Below, piece after piece: positions 60,653-64,000 of a stretch of DNA of 64,000 bases. Under the pieces are notes generated by a model, which searched no databases, had not been told where the DNA came from, and saw nothing but the letters and a program-made list of their open reading frames with translations. The first letter of the stretch is position 1. Each line of letters starts with the position of its first letter. A program made the position numbers and the translations under genes. The DNA comes from Tubiluchus corallicola (Eukaryota; Priapulida; Priapulimorpha; Priapulimorphida; Tubiluchidae), in assembly GCA_030141605.1 (NCBI GenBank), contig JAQGDQ010000235.1, positions 186,001-250,000 of the forward strand. The letters are read 5' to 3'.

Positions 60653-61687
60653 TTGAGCCAATTGCCGAATCCCAAGAACAGGGGTGAAGTGAAGTTAGAT
60701 GTAATAAGAGTAAACTTTATGAGTTTTCAAGCACATAATATCAGTAAAATCCGTGAGCAGACAAAAAATGACCCTGAAATGTGTTGTTTGATAGACACTG
60801 TTATAAATGGTTGGCCAGAAAGAATAAACCAAGTGCGTGATGGCATCAAGAATTATTGGAATTTCAGAGATGAGTTATCAATGGAAGATGGGATAATCAT
60901 GAAAAGTGGTCGGGTAGTAATTCCAAACAATTTACGTACGGATATATTGAAACAGCTACACACGGGCCACTTAGGTGTGGTGAAATCAAAATTCAGGGCA
61001 AAGAGTGCAATATTCTGGCTATGCATTAAGAAAGAGATTGAGAAGATGTGTAAGCAGTGTGCTATATGCAATAAATATCCAGACACCCAGCAACATGAAA
61101 CCCTCCTTCAACATGTAGTACCAGCTGCGCCATGGGAGGTTGTTGGAGCTAACATGTTTACATGTGGTCCAGATCAGTATCTTATCATAGCTGATTACTA
61201 TAGTAAGTACCCAGTAATTAGGAAGCTACGATTGCCATGCCCGAGTTTGACTTTAGTTAATGCAACGAAGCAAATATTCACTGAGCTCGGAATGCCAAGG
61301 AAGATTGTCAGTGATAATGGTCCACATTTTAGCGGAACAGCATACAAAAATTTCACAAACAGTCTGGGAATTGAACACACAACCAGCAGCCCACATTACC
61401 CAAGAAGTAACTGATACATCGAACGGCAGATACGAACTGTTAATAATGTAATACAGAAATCTGTTGAATCGGGAGATGTGGATTTAGCCGTCATGGTGCT
61501 GAGAACGACGCCTATCGACTCGAGACTACCAAGTCCAGCAGAGATGCTACTAGGATGGAAAATACGTGGAACATTGCCAATAAAAGTATACAACAGGTTA
61601 CAAAACAGAGATGATATTATGGAACAGCTGCTGAGAAGACAGGAAAGCTGCAACACGATAAACACTCAAAGGACCTCACACTATTAA
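60653..61687 (+). pseudogene. Gypsy integrase
   Basis: The HHCC zinc-binding motif is H-x3-H (HTGHLGVVKSKFRAKSAIFW region) with CKQCAIC near residues 138-144. The core starts APWEVVGANMFTCGPDQYLI: the first catalytic Asp (usually GADLF) is Asn here. VSDNGPHF holds the second Asp. A TGA at 61411 falls in the loop before YIERQI, where the catalytic Glu lies. A second frame (61478-61687) carries LAVMVLRTTPIDSRLPSPAE and LLGWKIRGTLP, the typical C-terminal part. Confidence 0.9.
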
Positions 61688-62506
61688 CCACAGGACAATG
61701 TATAATGATACAAAACACTGAGAATGACAGATGGTATCCTGCTAAGGTGATACAAAAATGTGTAGTGCCAAGATCCTATATAGTAAGGAAAGATGATGGG
61801 ACAAAATTAAGAAGAAACAGACATCAGTTGAATGTGAGACAAAAGAGTAACCTTTGCAGAACCACCTATTCAGCAGATCACAAAAGGGGAACAGAGACCT
61901 GAGAAACAGCAAACCTCTACGCAAGGTCATGATGAGACTTACAAAGGTATAATAAGAAAGGTGCATTACAATGTGAATGATAAACAAAATGAGGGTGAAG
62001 CTACAAATGGTTACAAGACAAGATATGGACGCACAATTCACAAACCAAGAAGATATATAGAGTAACTGAGCTAATGCATTAAACAATTCGAAATCGTGCT
62101 GAAGAAACATATATTCATTGTGGTAATCAGTTCCCAAGTTTCATGCTTGAAAGTTTCAATTTTATGTTACCCAGTTTCATTATTAATCATACAGTTGATA
62201 TAGTTATAAATTGATGTTTGAACAACATTTGTGTACCAGTAAGCCTAGCTTAAGCTGGAGATTTGAAGTATAGGTTAAAAGTTAAGGTAGTTAACCAGAT
62301 CATAAGTTTTTTTGTTTTTAAGTGACTCTAAATGATAGAAAATTGAATATAAAATGTTACATATTTATAATATGTATATATAGTTTACATATAATATTTG
62401 GCAGTCATATAGGAAACAGCAAACAATGTCACAGTTGCTTAAATTTATTTTGAAAAGCATATACACAGTTTGTATAACTAATAAGTAAACAGATTCTCTT
62501 CATTGT
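61688..62506 (+). other. Gypsy 3' region after integrase
   Basis: A degenerate C-terminal pol tail is legible to about 62060 (WYPAKVIQKCVVPRSYIVRK, RYGRTIHKPRRYIE), a common end of these pol proteins. After that there is no env-like frame; 62100-62500 is non-coding. Confidence 0.65.
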
Positions 62507-62626
62507 AGGAGGAGGATGTAGTGGACTATATTAAGTTGCGTATTGTTAGTGTGTTCAACAAGTCATGATGGACGGAAATAAACATGTAACACAATTGTCT
62601 CTACCATCTAGTTTATTTTAGTGACA
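62507..62626 (+). other. Polypurine tract and possible 3' LTR
   Basis: The purine run AGGAGGAGGA (62507-62516) is followed directly by TGTAGTGGACTATATT, the usual layout of a polypurine tract and LTR start. A possible end ...GTGACA lies near 62626, giving a very short LTR of about 110 bp. With no 5' LTR to compare, the length is uncertain. Confidence 0.4.
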
Positions 62627-64000
62627 ACTTTGGCTTGAAAATACGACTAGTGACTGTTAAATTATAACAAAATAGACAAAGTAATGCAAGTGTCACCAAA
62701 CGGCATGATCAGCATAACGCCAACAGAAAATCTAACTACGTGTAAAAACAAGTGTGATTGATAGGTGGCGTATAGTACTACAGCTTAGGTCACGTGATTA
62801 AGAATAGCTTCGTGTCAAACTATTTCAGGAAATGCATATTTGTAAAAGTACAAAATAAAACAAATAATTATAGAAGGCTAAATTAAATTCATTATAAATC
62901 AACAAATAGAATTAATAATCTCTCGTTTAACATTTTGGATTGGTTGTAATTGTAGTAGTTTGCAGCTACAAAATAGCCTGCTCAAGAACCTGATAGGTTT
63001 ATTGTTCGTTTATAGTGCACGGTAGCCAAATTATTTCATGTTTAATTCAAAATTAGCATGCCAACGTGTGAGATGATCACGATTGATAAATTGATTTTTG
63101 CTAATTACACGAGGCACTTATCACAACTTGATTATGGAAACTTTTTTTCAAGTATTAAATTACATTAAACTTCCTGAGAGCCTTGACTTTTCCCTGAGCT
63201 GGCAAATTTTTATCACTTCTCAGTTAGTGGAAAATGGTAGAAAATTCAAATATTCCTTATATGATTTCAGTAATTCATTGGCAAAATCTATATTCGTCCT
63301 AATATATTACAGGGTTAGGTGATTTGATGTCAGGATTTATTAAGTGAAAAATGACAACAGCTTTACTTTAAACTAAGGAATAATATAATTACCGTTTTGA
63401 GAATTGTGAAAAAATTGTGCATACCTAATTTAAACTTATATTTATAAATTAAGTTGCTTGTATCAATGCTGTTATGGCTGCTGTAAGCAGTTTGATGTGG
63501 ATGTGGCTTCACAAAATGTTTCGTGCCCAACTAGGGCCCATGTCTGGTAACAACCAATATCTAAAATTTATATAGCAATGTCGTACACTGTAGTACACTG
63601 CATAAATAAAAACTTACAGTAAGAAACAATAGTCTGGAAAAATAAACAGGATTTCAATAAACATGGTTTTTAGGCTATTTTGAGATTGGACAGATTTTTA
63701 GAGCAGTATGCCATGGTCGGTAATTCAAAATTTTTATTTCTATTTCTACTACTAGATAGATGAAAACGATGGTCCGTAGTATAATATTAAAGAAAGTAAT
63801 TGTTCAGTGCCTGCACGGTTGCAAACTTGAATAGCTTTTTGCTTCCCATGCATACATTTGCATTTACATTGCTTCTTTGGGGCACTTGCACAAATGGTCC
63901 CATATTACCCAAAATACCAACCTGAAAATTAATACTGCTGCTCAAGCATTAAGCATCAGGTCCCTTATTACATCTGATACAGAAAGAACTGGTTACCTGC
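62627..64000. other. Nothing recognised to the window end
   Basis: AT-rich sequence without a Kazal or lustrin exon, RNA gene, mobile-element protein or obvious repeat. Confidence 0.5.

Larger units (their letters stand above)
58430..62626 (+). mobile_element. 5'-truncated Ty3/Gypsy retrotransposon
   Basis: The order is nucleocapsid zinc knuckles, protease, reverse transcriptase, RNase H, integrase, polypurine tract, short LTR-like end. It is the most complete LTR element in the window but lacks a 5' LTR and most of gag. At least five in-frame stops and one frameshift (near 60640) break pol, and several stops are TGA. Catalytic residues are also changed in RT and integrase, so it is dead. 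Confidence 0.92.

Overview
This is an AT-rich eukaryotic (metazoan) genomic window. It holds one recognisable host gene on the + strand, spread over at least 47 kb, set in a dense background of old and young transposable elements. The gene is seen as twelve small exons: nine non-classical Kazal-type serine protease inhibitor domains (K1-K9) and three cysteine-rich lustrin-type domains (L1-L3), in the order K1 K2 K3 K4 L1 L2 K5 K6 K7 K8 K9 L3. Each exon encodes one domain, is bounded by AG...GT splice sites, has a length divisible by three and is flanked by phase-1 introns on both sides. Neither the first exon (start codon, signal peptide) nor a stop codon is visible, so the gene probably extends past both ends of what I can recognise. 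An invertebrate source is likely from the C-x-C Kazal type, the lustrin domains and the mix of mobile elements; I cannot name the species.

Layout. 1-3.6 kb: LINE fragment, diverged tandem repeats, tRNA-like SINE head. 3.6-11.5 kb: K1-K4, with a small MITE, a minus-strand LINE, an element edged by inverted repeat arrays (8.07-9.19 kb) and a 1.6 kb long inverted repeat. 11.5-21.9 kb: one 10 kb intron holding Ty3/Gypsy and BEL/Pao-like remnants, an hAT-type MITE with a perfect 8 bp target duplication, a LINE ORF1/endonuclease remnant and repeat arrays. 21.9-27 kb: L1, L2, a head-to-tail Helitron series and K5. 27-39.7 kb: a pogo/Tigger element with its catalytic core deleted, a LINE tail fragment, and a minus-strand LTR retrotransposon (gag-protease only, tRNA-His primer site) whose truncated 3' LTR carries a nested 801 bp Helitron, plus further Helitron copies. 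39.7-50.9 kb: K6-K9 and L3. 51.9-62.6 kb: a plus-strand LINE, a minus-strand LINE and a plus-strand Ty3/Gypsy pol whose RNase H region carries a 69 bp in-frame tandem triplication. 62.6-64 kb: nothing recognised.

How it fits together. The Kazal/lustrin gene looks like a secreted multi-headed protease inhibitor that grew by exon and block duplication: K2 and K7 share intron sequence, K6/K8/K9 share intron starts, and the K4-L1 and K9-L3 junctions use the same split codon. Symmetric exons allow any cassette to be gained, lost or skipped in frame. The long introns have been expanded by mobile DNA. The most informative mobile signal is the Helitron family: one copy has a precise empty site inside the same window, and other copies abut head to tail with the 3' CTAG of one touching the 5' TC of the next.
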